DNA of 36,125 nt, taken from contig JAHRVR010000163.1 of the NCBI GenBank assembly GCA_019090585.1, forward strand, positions 1 through 36,125, read 5' to 3'. Position 1 is the stretch's first letter. Every line of letters begins with the position of its first letter. The position numbers and the translations under genes were made by a program. The notes under the pieces are model-generated. The model made no database searches. It saw nothing but the letters and a program-made list of their open reading frames with translations, and had not been told where the DNA came from. Of the stretch, positions 8,323 to 16,871 are shown piece by piece. This DNA comes from Sphingomonadaceae bacterium. Lineage in GTDB: Bacteria > Pseudomonadota > Alphaproteobacteria > Sphingomonadales > Sphingomonadaceae.

Positions 8323-8361
8323 CGCCATCGCGCCATCGCGCCATCGCGCCACGCGCCATCG
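8323..8361. repeat. Tandem 8-bp repeat upstream of GNAT gene
   Basis: The unit CGCCATCG is repeated three times without interruption at 8323-8346. It is followed by a partial copy and another full unit at 8354-8361. The array lies in the 108-base gap between the DUF389 and GNAT genes, ending about 13 bases before the GNAT ribosome-binding site. Copy number could vary by slippage; any regulatory effect is inference. Confidence 0.8.
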
Positions 8362-8387
8362 CCGAAAAAATCCTGGAGTCAGCCCTT

Positions 8388-8819
8388 GTGATCAGAGCGT
8401 TCGAAGTGGACGACACCGAGATCATTGTCGATATATGGGCAAAAGCGAACGCGCTCGCGCATCCCTTTCACCCTCCCGAATATGTAGCGCAGGTCGAATC
8501 CGACCTGCGATCGATATATCTGCCAAATGCGGAGACCTGGGTGGTTTGTCCTTCAGCAGAACCTGTGGGTTTTATCGCGCTTTCCGGAGATGAAATTGGC
8601 GGACTTTTCCTCATCCCCGAGATGCACGGGCAGGGTTTTGGACGAGCGCTTGTCGATCATGCGGCTCGCCTGAAAGGTCCGCTAACAGTCGAAGTTTTTG
8701 AAAGAAATACCGCCGGAATGCCGTTCTATGAACGTTATGGATTCAAGCGCTTGTCAGAATATCGGCATGAACCAACTGGCGAAATCGTAATCAGGATGGG
8801 CATGCCGCTGGGCGACTAA
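8388..8819 (+). CDS. GNAT family N-acetyltransferase
   Basis: 143 residues with a GTG start at 8388; GGAG at 8374-8377 supports this start. The GNAT fold is shown by motif A (GGLFLIPEMHGQGFGRALVDHA), which contains the acetyl-CoA pyrophosphate-binding QGFGR turn. Motif B follows with NTAGMPFYERYGFKR. It transfers an acetyl group from acetyl-CoA to an amine. Its length and the FYERYGF motif resemble small-molecule or YjaB/PhnO-like acetyltransferases. No substrate clue in context: it is convergent with the sulfotransferase gene. Confidence 0.88.
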   Translation: MIRAFEVDDTEIIVDIWAKANALAHPFHPPEYVAQVESDLRSIYLPNAETWVVCPSAEPVGFIALSGDEIGGLFLIPEMHGQGFGRALVDHAARLKGPLTVEVFERNTAGMPFYERYGFKRLSEYRHEPTGEIVIRMGMPLGD

Positions 8820-8896
8820 AGCGGTTTCCGAGCTTGCCGAATTAGATTTGACCGCTTCGGCAGCGCGCGCGAACAACCAGCTGATTTCATGGACAC

Positions 8897-10276
8897 TCAG
8901 TGCTGCCCTGCCACCGCAGCCGCTCGCGCGGGCTCTCCGGTATCCCAATCCACCATCGGAGCGGTCACCGCACGGTTTGGCATGTCGGGCATTATCGGCT
9001 GCGGCTCAGCCCCCGGACTGGCGGTCCGCGGGCGCAATTCAAATGCGTCGGTATAAGATTCGAAGCGTTCACTCACTTGCCCAGCATCAAGCCCGAAGGC
9101 TTCGAGACTGTAGCGATGCGGGTGGCGATGCAGTTCCCTGTCCGAACTCGCCATATAGCTGCCCATCGCTGGCAGCGCGGGCGCAATATCCATGTCAAGG
9201 AAGCGATAAATATCCCCCATCACGCCTTTCCAGTCGCGCTCCATATCACCGTAACGCACATCGATTCGCTGGCGTTCGGGTATCGCGAGCCGCGCCTCGC
9301 GCATCCGCCTGATCTGGAGATCAGTCTTGCGCAGCCATTCACGGCCAATTGCGTCCGGCTCCACCTTGTCGCTGTGTATGATCATCTGGTTCCACACCAG
9401 CGAACAGCTGCTGCCAACCACTGCCCGCGGTTCCCGGTGTGTAAAAATGATCCGCGCATCGGGAAAGACCCGGCAAAGTGCCGGCAGATCCATCATGTGT
9501 TGCGGAGTTTTAAGCACCCAGGGGCGGCTGTCATCCTCTCCCCTCGCCCACCCGATCAGGCGCAACAGACGGGCCATATATTCATAAGCAGGGGTAGCGT
9601 CCTGCGCTTCTGCCCAACGGCCATAGGACGGCACCTGCCACTGCGCCTCGTGCTTCATGCCCCAGATGGACCGCACCAGCAGGCCCAGCTCCTCTTCAGG
9701 CTCAAACGGACCGGAAGGATGGATCACGGCGGTCGTCGGATTGAACGTATGCACCGCGCCCATCGCCAGCCGCGCGACAATCCAGCGCAAGTCCCTGTTA
9801 CCTGGCCGAAAGTCCGGCGAAGGCACCGGATTGATCGTCTCGAAAGATCGCATGTGGGCAAAGCGCAAGTCGGATGCGAGCAGGCGATGCAGCCGGGTTG
9901 TGCCAGAGCGCATCGGACCGACAACGATCACCGGCCGCCCAAGTGAACGCCCATCAATCTCGGGGTGCTCAGAGAATATCTGCTGTGCAAAGAGCCGGTC
10001 TTTCAGAACTTTCCTGAACTGCCCGACCGCCGCGAAATGACCCAGTTGGTTAAGCGAGGCTTCCTCGCGCAATGCCGCAAGCAATATGTCGAGCGGCTGA
10101 CGAAACCAGCCACCCCCGAAATCGCTCAGGCCCGTCTGCCTGCGAAGGCCATCGCAAATGGCATCAGCATCGAGTTTCGGACGCGCAATTGCCTTCGCCG
10201 CGTAAAGTGCTGGCAAGGCCCGGTTCGCGGCCCCAACCAGACGCGATCTTTGCGAGAGAATTGCCTTTGAACTCAT
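8897..10276 (-). CDS. Sulfotransferase family protein
   Basis: 459 residues from ATG 10276. The PAPS 5'-phosphosulfate loop is GPMRSGTTRLH at about residues 120-130. The 3'-phosphate-binding region is FTHREPRAVVGSS, followed by a serine in the expected position. An N-terminal extension of about 110 helical residues precedes the catalytic domain, a layout common in the sulfotransferase proteins of sphingomonads and mycobacteria. It would transfer sulfate from PAPS to an unknown hydroxyl or amine acceptor. It lies 126 bases downstream of the SLC13-type transporter gene on the same strand, so the two may be cotranscribed. Confidence 0.88.
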   Translation of the reverse strand: MSSKAILSQRSRLVGAANRALPALYAAKAIARPKLDADAICDGLRRQTGLSDFGGGWFRQPLDILLAALREEASLNQLGHFAAVGQFRKVLKDRLFAQQIFSEHPEIDGRSLGRPVIVVGPMRSGTTRLHRLLASDLRFAHMRSFETINPVPSPDFRPGNRDLRWIVARLAMGAVHTFNPTTAVIHPSGPFEPEEELGLLVRSIWGMKHEAQWQVPSYGRWAEAQDATPAYEYMARLLRLIGWARGEDDSRPWVLKTPQHMMDLPALCRVFPDARIIFTHREPRAVVGSSCSLVWNQMIIHSDKVEPDAIGREWLRKTDLQIRRMREARLAIPERQRIDVRYGDMERDWKGVMGDIYRFLDMDIAPALPAMGSYMASSDRELHRHPHRYSLEAFGLDAGQVSERFESYTDAFELRPRTASPGAEPQPIMPDMPNRAVTAPMVDWDTGEPARAAAVAGQH

Positions 10277-10402
10277 GCGTCATCCGAACCATTTGCATTG
10301 CACCGACTGTTCCGAACATGGACGCGAGGCGCAAGTGGGTATTTTCTCTACAATAACTGCCCATGAAGGCAAATCCCGCCCCGATCGGGCGCTGGTCCGG
10401 CC

Positions 10403-12184
10403 CTAAATATCATAGAAAAGCACGAGCAGGACAGACAACGAAACCACCATGATCGCAACCAGCGGAATGCCCGAGCGCAAGTAATCACCAAAATCGTAAT
10501 CGCCCTCGGTCAGGATCATCATATTCGTTTGATAGGCAACCGGCGTGGCGTAACACAAGTTACAGCCAAACAGCACGGCGAGCACAAGCGGCTCAGCGGG
10601 AAGCCCCAGCGTTTGGGCCAGGCTGAAGGCAATCGGCGTGCCGACTGCTGCTGCCGTCGTGTTTGACGCAAAATTGGTAAGCACTGTGACGAACAGCATG
10701 ATGCAGGCAAGAACCGCCTCGGCGGGCAAGTGCTGCAGTCCCATCGCCAGCAGCCCGGCCAGCCATTCAGCCGCACCGGATTCAAGCACGAAGCGGCCCA
10801 GCGCAATACTGGCAGCGACCAGCACGATCACTTTTGCCGAAAGTGCGCGTCCAACCCGGTCAAAACGCACACAGCCGGTCGCGAACATCAGGATCGCACC
10901 GGCCAGAGAGGATATCGCGATCGGCACCAGGCCAATACTGGCAAGGCCCACCGATCCAACCATGATTGCAAGCGCCAAACCAGCCTTGGCCGAACGGGCC
11001 ATCTCGGTGCCGCCTTCGAGCATCAGCAGGCCATCATTCTCGGCAAAATTGCGCAATTTTTCGGGCGGCCCCAGCATCAGCAGCACATCGCCTTCAGCCA
11101 GCGGCGCATCCGGCGCGTGCGCACGAGATTCGCCAAAGGGCTGGATCGCCTGATGGACACCCAGGATAGCAATTCCTTCAAGACCCGCCGTCTGGGGCGT
11201 AAGTCCAATCAGGCGGCTGTCCGGGGCGATAAGCATTTCAGCAACGAGCAGGTCCTCACCTTCGCGATCGCTTTCATTCCTGATGCGTGCGACCAGCCAT
11301 GCCGGAGCCAGCGTGGCCTCAAGCTTGCGGGCGCCTTCCTGAAGCGATTCGAAATGGCCTTCCAGGAATATCCTGCTCCCGGCATTGTTCCCTACGCCGG
11401 CGGGCAGGGTCGCGACCACATCATCAGGCAGCATCGCGCGCACTTCTTCAATGGACATGCCGATCACCGGCGATGCAGGATTGATCCGCAGCTTGGCGAG
11501 GTAAGTACGGCTTTCAGGTGTAATCGCCGCGGTGTTATCCGGCAATTGGCGCGGCATCACGAGCCAGATGTATGGAAGTGCGAACATTGCCGCGATCAAC
11601 ACGATCGGCGTAAAATGGAACACCCCCATTGGCTCCATGCCAAGATCATTGGCAATGGAAACAACCAGCAGGTTGGTCGATGTGCCGATTGAGGTGGACA
11701 TCCCGCCGATCAGGATTGCAGCATTTACCGGAATAAGCGTTCTCGAGGCAGGCATTCCGCCCTTGAGCGCCAATTGCGCCAGAATCGGAATCATCAACAC
11801 AAGGACCGGCGTGTCGTTGATGATCATGCTCATGAAAAGGCAGATAACCAATGTCACCAGCAGGCCGATCTGCTTGTTGGTTTTCCACACCTTGTGAAGC
11901 GCCCTTGCAGCCGGATCCAGCGCCCCGGTAACGACCAGACCGCGGCCAAGGATCATCAGCGAGCAGATGGTGACCAGCGCGTAGTGACCGAAGCCCTCAA
12001 ACGCCAGTTCCAGACCGCCATACTTATCGTCGCCGGGAAGCGGGGCAACATACAGGCCAAGCGCCACGGTCGCCACGGTGAGCAGAGAGATGATTTCAAT
12101 CCGCAGCCTGCCGTTGGCAAAGCCGTAGAACATTGCCGCGGCAAGCAGCATGGCTCCAATGGCATGAGGCGGCGGCGCTTCCAT
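10403..12184 (-). CDS. SLC13/DASS-family transporter with central TrkA-C domains
   Basis: 593 residues if started at ATG 12184 (MEAPPPHAIGAML). The open frame continues to 12277, but that leader is charged and cysteine-bearing, unlike a membrane-protein start. Two blocks of membrane spans (about residues 1-180 and 380-590) flank a soluble middle with TrkA-C/RCK-C-like repeats, the layout of the YfbS/SLC13 permease subgroup. The SNT motifs expected in DASS transporters are present as STSIGTSTNLLV in the first half and NFASNTTAAAVGTPIAF in the second. It imports sulfate, dicarboxylate or a related anion with a cation across the inner membrane. It sits between queF and the sulfotransferase on the same strand. 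Sulfate is an attractive but unproven substrate. Confidence 0.87.
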   Translation of the reverse strand: MEAPPPHAIGAMLLAAAMFYGFANGRLRIEIISLLTVATVALGLYVAPLPGDDKYGGLELAFEGFGHYALVTICSLMILGRGLVVTGALDPAARALHKVWKTNKQIGLLVTLVICLFMSMIINDTPVLVLMIPILAQLALKGGMPASRTLIPVNAAILIGGMSTSIGTSTNLLVVSIANDLGMEPMGVFHFTPIVLIAAMFALPYIWLVMPRQLPDNTAAITPESRTYLAKLRINPASPVIGMSIEEVRAMLPDDVVATLPAGVGNNAGSRIFLEGHFESLQEGARKLEATLAPAWLVARIRNESDREGEDLLVAEMLIAPDSRLIGLTPQTAGLEGIAILGVHQAIQPFGESRAHAPDAPLAEGDVLLMLGPPEKLRNFAENDGLLMLEGGTEMARSAKAGLALAIMVGSVGLASIGLVPIAISSLAGAILMFATGCVRFDRVGRALSAKVIVLVAASIALGRFVLESGAAEWLAGLLAMGLQHLPAEAVLACIMLFVTVLTNFASNTTAAAVGTPIAFSLAQTLGLPAEPLVLAVLFGCNLCYATPVAYQTNMMILTEGDYDFGDYLRSGIPLVAIMVVSLSVLLVLFYDI

Positions 12185-12308
12185 CACGAAGCGCTTAGAG
12201 CATATTTCCGCGCGTTGGAATCGAAGTTTGCACTTTCGCGCGACTGGCTCTGCATCAGCGCCCCGCCGCGACCGCACTCACACCGATCTGAGGCGGAAAA
12301 CGGGAAGC

Positions 12309-12770
12309 CTAACCCCTGCCCCGGTAAGGTGATACGCCCTGATCGGGAAGCCACAAGCCCTCCGGCGGCGCGCCCGATTGCCAGAACACATCGATAGGAA
12401 TGCCGCCGCGCGGATACCAGTATCCGCCAATGCGCAACCAGCGCGGCTTCATCTCATCCACCAGCCGCTGGCCGATGCCAACGGTCACATCCTCGTGAAA
12501 ACCGCTGTGGTTGCGAAATGATCCGAGGAACAGTTTCAGGCTCTTGGATTCGACGATGGTTTCATCAGGAACATAGTCAATCACAAGATGGGCAAAATCT
12601 GGCTGACCCGTGACAGGGCACAACGATGTGAATTCCGGCGCCGCAAAGCGCACCAGATAAAGCGCCGCCTTCCTGGGATTGGGCACATAGTTCAACGTCG
12701 CCTCTTCGGGAGAGGCAGGAAGGGCGCTGTATTGCCCCAGGTGGATCGGTTTGGACGTATCGTCGTTCAT
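12309..12770 (-). CDS. queF: NADPH-dependent 7-cyano-7-deazaguanine (preQ0) reductase
   Basis: 153 residues from ATG 12770; a TTG at 12776 would add two. This is the short single-domain (unimodular) QueF of the tunnelling fold. The catalytic cysteine is C51 in [11 protein letters not shown], with D58 as the proton donor. The QueF signature ESKSLKLF binds the substrate and NADPH. It reduces the nitrile of preQ0 to the amine of preQ1, the last free-base step before queuosine is put into tRNA. It is divergent from the cystathionine beta-lyase gene and 124 bases upstream of the SLC13-type gene. All key residues are intact. Confidence 0.96.
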   Translation of the reverse strand: MNDDTSKPIHLGQYSALPASPEEATLNYVPNPRKAALYLVRFAAPEFTSLCPVTGQPDFAHLVIDYVPDETIVESKSLKLFLGSFRNHSGFHEDVTVGIGQRLVDEMKPRWLRIGGYWYPRGGIPIDVFWQSGAPPEGLWLPDQGVSPYRGRG

Positions 12771-12788
12771 GTTCAAAGCTCATGCCCG

Positions 12789-12800
12789 GCCCGCGCGGGC
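12789..12800. repeat. 12-bp GC palindrome between queF and metC-like genes
   Basis: A perfect self-complementary GCCCGCGCGGGC sits in the 64-base gap between the divergent queF start (12770) and the ATG of the cystathionine beta-lyase gene (12835). It is placed where an operator or a leader hairpin would lie, but GC-only palindromes also occur by chance in this genome. Confidence 0.4.
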
Positions 12801-12834
12801 TAGACAAGTCGCAGATTCTCGCCAATCTGATGCC

Positions 12835-14073
12835 ATGGCGGATGAACATAGCGAAAAGCCCGAACTTTCAGCGGGTGCAGGGACCCGGATTGTCAAGGCT
12901 GGCCGGCGCAAGGAATGGACCGGTCCCGTCGTCAATCCGCCGATATGGCGCGCCAGCACGCATCTCTATGAAGACATGGCCGCGCACCGCGAAGGTTCGA
13001 AACACAATGAAGACGGGCGTTTCTTTTACGGGAGGCGCGGCGCACCAACGCAATGGGCGCTGGCCGAAGCCCTGACGCTGCTGGAACCCGGTGCTGGCGG
13101 AACGGTACTTTACCCCTCGGGCGTCGCCGCAATTGCCGGCACGCTTCTGACCGTGCTGCGGCCCGGTGACATCTTGTTAATGACCGACAACGCTTATGAT
13201 CCCAGCCGGGCGATGGGCCGCGGGCTGCTTAAGGACTTCGGAATCGAAACACGCTTCTTCGATCCGCTCGATACCACCGGGTTCGAAGCCATGATCTGCG
13301 ATCGCGCCAGAGCCGTGCTGCTTGAATGCCCCGGCAGCCTGTCGATGGAAGTGGCCGATATGGCCGAGCTTGCCGCCATTGCCCAGCGGCGCGGCCTGGT
13401 GTCGATAGTCGACAACACATGGGCCAGCCCGCTCGGCTTCCCCGCGCTTGAACGCGGCTTTGACATATCGGTGATGGCATTGACCAAACATGTCGGCGGA
13501 CATTCAGACCTGATGATGGGCAGCGCCAGCGCCGGGGCCGAGCTTTACTCGAAGTTGCGCAAACGCGCGCAGAACCTCGGCCATGTCGTCTCTCCCGACG
13601 ATGCAGCGTTGGCCTTACGGGGGCTGCGAACCTTGCAGATCAGGCTAGAGCGCGAAACACAAAGCGCGCTCGAAATTGCGCAGTTCCTGTCGGCCCGCCC
13701 CCAAATCGCCCGCGTGCTGTGCCCGATGCTGCCCGGCGCCCCGGGCCATGAATTGTGGAAGCGTGACTTTTCCGGCGGCTGCGGATTGTTCAGCTTTGTC
13801 TTCAGGGGCGGCACATCCCAAATGCGTGACCGCTTTATCGACGCGCTGAAGCTTTTCGGGATCGGATACAGCTGGGGCGGGTATGAAAGCCTTGTCGTGC
13901 CGGTCGATCCTGCGCAGAGCCGCAGCGTGACGGCCTGGCCGCCCGAAGGGATGGACGCGTCTGACTGCTTTGGCGTCCGGCTCTCCATCGGGCTTGAGGA
14001 TGCAAGTGACCTGATCCGCGATATCGAGCAAGCCCTCGGTCAAATGTCAGCGCCGGAGGGGAACGTCCGATGA
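12835..14073 (+). CDS. metC: Cystathionine beta-lyase (PLP, Cys/Met metabolism family)
   Basis: 412 residues from ATG 12835; the longer frame from 12751 would overlap queF and is not family-like. It is a fold-type I PLP enzyme of the Cys/Met family. VVNPPIWRASTHLYEDM and YGRRGAPTQWALAEAL form the N-terminal active site region, LYPSGVAAI follows, and the PLP aspartate lies in IVDNTWASPLGF. The Schiff-base lysine is K218 in MALTKHVGGHSD. It cleaves cystathionine to homocysteine, pyruvate and ammonia in methionine synthesis. The VxNPPIxRAST start and YGRxGxPT motif fit the alphaproteobacterial MetC branch. The gene overlaps the MscS gene by four bases (ATGA), so the two are translationally coupled. 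Confidence 0.92.
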   Translation: MADEHSEKPELSAGAGTRIVKAGRRKEWTGPVVNPPIWRASTHLYEDMAAHREGSKHNEDGRFFYGRRGAPTQWALAEALTLLEPGAGGTVLYPSGVAAIAGTLLTVLRPGDILLMTDNAYDPSRAMGRGLLKDFGIETRFFDPLDTTGFEAMICDRARAVLLECPGSLSMEVADMAELAAIAQRRGLVSIVDNTWASPLGFPALERGFDISVMALTKHVGGHSDLMMGSASAGAELYSKLRKRAQNLGHVVSPDDAALALRGLRTLQIRLERETQSALEIAQFLSARPQIARVLCPMLPGAPGHELWKRDFSGGCGLFSFVFRGGTSQMRDRFIDALKLFGIGYSWGGYESLVVPVDPAQSRSVTAWPPEGMDASDCFGVRLSIGLEDASDLIRDIEQALGQMSAPEGNVR

Positions 14074-15035
14074 GCTCAGCGGTAAGACCCGATCTCATGC
14101 CCGATGCAGTTACCAGCAACGCGCGCATAACGGATTTTTTCAGCCGGCTGGACAGCATCGGCTTCGATCTTGGCGAAACGCGCGTTTCGGTATGGACAGC
14201 GCTGGTCGTCATTTTTGTGGTCCTTGCGGTGATCCTGCTCGCCCGATTGGGCAGCAGCATCGCCAAGCGCGTCTTTGCCCGGCTCACCCGGCTCGATCCG
14301 GGAGAGCGGCTGCTGGGCGAAAAACTGGTCTCAATCGCGGTGTGGCTGGCCGCGATTCTGGTTGGCTTCGACGCGGTTGGCATTGACCTGACAGCGCTGG
14401 CCGTATTTTCCGGCGCCTTTGGCCTTGCCATTGGTTTCGGCCTGCAAAAGACCTTCGGAAACCTGCTGGCCGGGATCATCCTGCTGATGGACCGATCAAT
14501 CAAACCCGGTGACACGATCGGAGTAAATGACGGCATTTCCAACACCGTGGGGCAAGTCAAGAAAATCGGCATTCGGGCGGTTTCTGTCATCACCCGGGAC
14601 AAGAAGGAATATCTGATCCCGAACGAGAACCTGATGATCAACCAGGTTGAAAACTGGTCATACAGCTCTCGGGACGTCCGCGTGAAGATCCCGGTCGGCG
14701 TGGCCTATGGTTCAGATATGGAATTGGCTGAAGAGCTTATGCGCAAGGCCGCACAAGACGCCCCGCGCGTGCTGGATTTCCCAAAACCCAACGTCCTCAT
14801 GATAGCTTTCGGGGAAAGCTCGGTGGATTTCGAAATCCGTATCTGGATCACCGATCCGGAAGACGGGATCAGCAATATCCGCTCTGACGTGCTCAAGCGG
14901 CTCTGGACGCTGTTCCGGGAAAACAACGTGGAAATCCCGTTCCCGCAGCGCGATTTCAACTTGCGGAACAACGAGGCGTTCCGCGAGCTGATAGAAACCA
15001 TGCGCGATCCGCATTCGCCCAAGCCCAAAGGGTAA
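14070..15035 (+). CDS. MscS family small-conductance mechanosensitive channel
   Basis: 321 residues. Two to three membrane spans in the first 140 residues end in the pore-lining helix region AVFSGAFGLAIGFGLQ, followed by KTFGNLLAGIILLMDRSIKPGDTI, the MscS hallmark. A beta domain and an alpha/beta C-terminal vestibule follow (VSVITRDKKEYLIPNENLM and FPQRDFNLRN). It opens under membrane tension to release solutes in hypo-osmotic shock. The start ATG overlaps the metC stop by four bases, which suggests one mRNA. This arrangement with a metabolic gene is conserved in some relatives but has no obvious functional reason. Confidence 0.93.
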   Translation: MSSAVRPDLMPDAVTSNARITDFFSRLDSIGFDLGETRVSVWTALVVIFVVLAVILLARLGSSIAKRVFARLTRLDPGERLLGEKLVSIAVWLAAILVGFDAVGIDLTALAVFSGAFGLAIGFGLQKTFGNLLAGIILLMDRSIKPGDTIGVNDGISNTVGQVKKIGIRAVSVITRDKKEYLIPNENLMINQVENWSYSSRDVRVKIPVGVAYGSDMELAEELMRKAAQDAPRVLDFPKPNVLMIAFGESSVDFEIRIWITDPEDGISNIRSDVLKRLWTLFRENNVEIPFPQRDFNLRNNEAFRELIETMRDPHSPKPKG

Positions 15036-15337
15036 CACAAGTGACATCTACCCCGGGGTTACAACGCCCTTTTTCAAGTGAATCCAGCATGATATGACCC
15101 CAAAGTGACATATTTGTATTGCGGTGAAAACCCAGCCCACCGACGATGCAAAAGAGCCCGCCCCGCAATCGCCGCTCGCCGATCGTGGCAGCGCTCTGCG
15201 ACGTAGAACAGACAGATGGCTGGTGCGATCCAAAGTCTGATCTTCGGCTGCCCATTAAAAACCGTTCTGCAGACGCGCAAACTGTGCTAAAATCCATTTG
15301 TGGACAGCCGCAACACGTTCGAACAAAGGACAACTAC
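15036..15337 (+). promoter_or_regulatory. Long leader/promoter region of cold-shock gene
   Basis: 302 bases without a convincing gene, between the MscS stop and the cold-shock ATG. Long leaders are typical of csp genes, whose mRNA structure responds to cold. A weak promoter candidate is TTCTGC (15265-15270), 17 bases, then TAAAAT (15288-15293), 45 bases before the ATG. AAAGGA at 15325-15330 is the probable ribosome-binding site. The -10 box is better than the -35. Confidence 0.35.
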
Positions 15338-15544
15338 ATGATTACCGGAACCGTAAAATTCTTTAATGAGGCCAAGGGCTATGGCTTTATTGCGCCGGAA
15401 ACAGGCGGCGATGATGCCTTCGTGCACATCTCAGCTGTTGAGCGCGCGGGCATGCAAACGCTGCAGAAGGACCAGCGCGTTTCCTACGAGCTTGAGACAG
15501 ACAATCGGGGCAAGACTTCAGCGGTCAATCTCCAGGCAGCATGA
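15338..15544 (+). CDS. Cold-shock domain protein (CspA family)
   Basis: 68 residues from ATG 15338; the frame is open further upstream but the family always begins at this MITGTVKFF. It is one OB-fold cold-shock domain with RNP1 KGYGFI and RNP2 DAFVHIS intact. It binds single-stranded RNA and DNA, melting mRNA structure at low temperature or in stationary phase. The paralog (CspA, C, D or E type) cannot be decided. An 11-bp hairpin lies eight bases after the stop, then a DUF6481 gene in the same direction 80 bases away. Confidence 0.95.
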   Translation: MITGTVKFFNEAKGYGFIAPETGGDDAFVHISAVERAGMQTLQKDQRVSYELETDNRGKTSAVNLQAA

Positions 15545-15551
15545 ATCCAGG

Positions 15552-15587
15552 GCTGGACGAAGCGCTCTAGAGGGGCCTTCGTCCAGC
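15552..15587 (+). terminator. Hairpin between csp and DUF6481 genes
   Basis: Perfect 11-bp inverted repeat, GCTGGACGAAG at 15552-15562 and its complement at 15577-15587, with a 14-base loop. No T-run follows, so it is either an inefficient terminator, an attenuator or a 3' mRNA stabiliser for the highly expressed csp transcript. Confidence 0.55.
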
Positions 15588-15624
15588 TCCCCAACAATCA
15601 GTAAGAGAGGATAGAGGCAGATCG

Positions 15625-15936
15625 ATGCGAGGATACAAGGAGCCCGGATTTCAGGAGCGGGTGGCCAATGCAAAGCAGGCCAGGACCAAGGCACTCGAGA
15701 CCTTAAAGAACAAGCCGCCGATTGACGAAGCCGAAGTGGCACGCAGAATTGCCAGGCAGGAAGCCAAGGATGCGGCAGCCGCGAAAAAGCGCGAAGCGAC
15801 CCGCGCCGCCGCCGAGGCCGCCAAACTTGAGCGCGCCCAAAAAGCTGCTATCCCCGTCAAACAACCTCTGACCGAAGCTGAGCTCAAGGCCCGGCGCGAT
15901 GCGCGTTATGCGGCACGCAAGAAACGGAAAAAGTAA
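15625..15936 (+). CDS. DUF6481 family protein
   Basis: 103 residues, extremely rich in alanine, lysine, arginine and glutamate. It starts MRGYKEPGFQERVANAKQA, continues as a charged helix (EVARRIARQEAKDAAAAKKRE) and ends in ARRDARYAARKKRKK. The composition suggests a soluble basic helical protein that could contact nucleic acid. The family is small, has no known function and is often found after a cold-shock gene in alphaproteobacteria. That fits the arrangement here: same strand, 80 bases downstream. AGAGAGGATAGAGG ahead of the ATG can serve as the ribosome-binding site. A role with the cold-shock protein in RNA handling is inference. Confidence 0.75.
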   Translation: MRGYKEPGFQERVANAKQARTKALETLKNKPPIDEAEVARRIARQEAKDAAAAKKREATRAAAEAAKLERAQKAAIPVKQPLTEAELKARRDARYAARKKRKK

Positions 15937-15976
15937 TCAGGCAGGCACACCGGATTGGCCCGGGTGAATGCCATGC

Positions 15977-16675
15977 TCACTCGGGTTTTACAGCCAGCCA
16001 TATGGTGTGCCGCACGTCCTTTCCGTAAGCAAAGGCCGGGATGCTTATCTCTTCAACTTCAAACCCGGCACCTTTCAGACGCTTCAGGAAATCTGCGTCC
16101 GTGTAGGCTGACCATACGGCGAGTATGCCGGCCGGATTGAGCGCCGCATAAGCAGCGCGCAACCCCCAATTGCAGTAAAGGCGATCGTTGGCCGGCCGGA
16201 TGAATCCGTCAGGGCCGTTGTCCACATCAAGCAGGATGGCATCGAATTTTGCCGTCGCGCGCTCGATCACATCATGGACATCGGCCACCTCAATCGAGAC
16301 TCGAGGGTCTGCGAGCGAGTCCCCGAAAATGTGACTCAATGGTCCGTTGGCCCATGCAACAACATTTGGAACGAGTTCAGCCACGTGGATGATCGCGCTT
16401 GGGCCCATGACCGAAAGGGCCGCGCCAAGAGTGAAGCCCATACCCAGGCCGCCAATGAGCAACGTGCCCCCCTTGTCGGCCAACCGTTCGCACGTAAGGG
16501 TTGCAAGGGCCTGTTCGGAGTGCCGAACCTGGCTGCCCATCAATTCGTCGTCGCCAGATCGAATCGAGAAATCGTTACCCCGGCGAAGCAGGTGCAAAAC
16601 ACCCCCGCCCGGAACTTGTGCGGTGTCGACAATCTCGACCGGCGCCGACGCGGCTTCTTGACCAGCTTGCGGCAT
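15977..16675 (-). CDS. Spermidine-synthase-like SAM-dependent protein
   Basis: 232 residues. It has a Rossmann-type SAM-binding fold, with LLIGGLGMGFTLGAAL as the glycine-rich motif I, the acidic end of strand 2 in IHVAELVPNVVAWA, and LLDVDNGPDGF as the spermidine-synthase motif region. It resembles the shorter polyamine aminopropyltransferase-like proteins found without a SpeD partner, whose reaction is unproven. It is probably an aminopropyl- or methyltransferase in the cytoplasm. It is divergent from the cobA-cys operon, with 298 bases between the starts. Confidence 0.75.
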   Translation of the reverse strand: MPQAGQEAASAPVEIVDTAQVPGGGVLHLLRRGNDFSIRSGDDELMGSQVRHSEQALATLTCERLADKGGTLLIGGLGMGFTLGAALSVMGPSAIIHVAELVPNVVAWANGPLSHIFGDSLADPRVSIEVADVHDVIERATAKFDAILLDVDNGPDGFIRPANDRLYCNWGLRAAYAALNPAGILAVWSAYTDADFLKRLKGAGFEVEEISIPAFAYGKDVRHTIWLAVKPE

Positions 16676-16768
16676 GTGCTGCGGCGAATCTAACGCGCAG
16701 CGTTTTCAGGTTTGTCGCTGGCGGCCGCGCCGTTTTTCGCCATTTTTCGAACCACCATCAAAAATACA

Positions 16769-16786
16769 GTCAGCACTTGTGCTGAC
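16769..16786. promoter_or_regulatory. 18-bp dyad, possible operator
   Basis: GTCAGCAC, two bases, GTGCTGAC: a perfect 8-bp inverted repeat with a TT centre, typical of a dimeric regulator site. It lies 94 bases ahead of the spermidine-synthase-like start (minus strand) and 188 bases ahead of the cobA start. The regulator is unknown. Confidence 0.45.
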
Positions 16787-16871
16787 ATGGGCGAGGAGCG
16801 ATTTGCACCCGTGCAATCGATGAGATTTTACTGAAGAGCCATTTGATAGTCAATCTGAACCGGCTCGGGAT

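Noticed and set aside
12771..12834. preQ1 riboswitch for queF or SAM riboswitch for metC
   Set aside because: The divergent gap is only 64 bases and contains no recognisable consensus of either class, only a GC palindrome.
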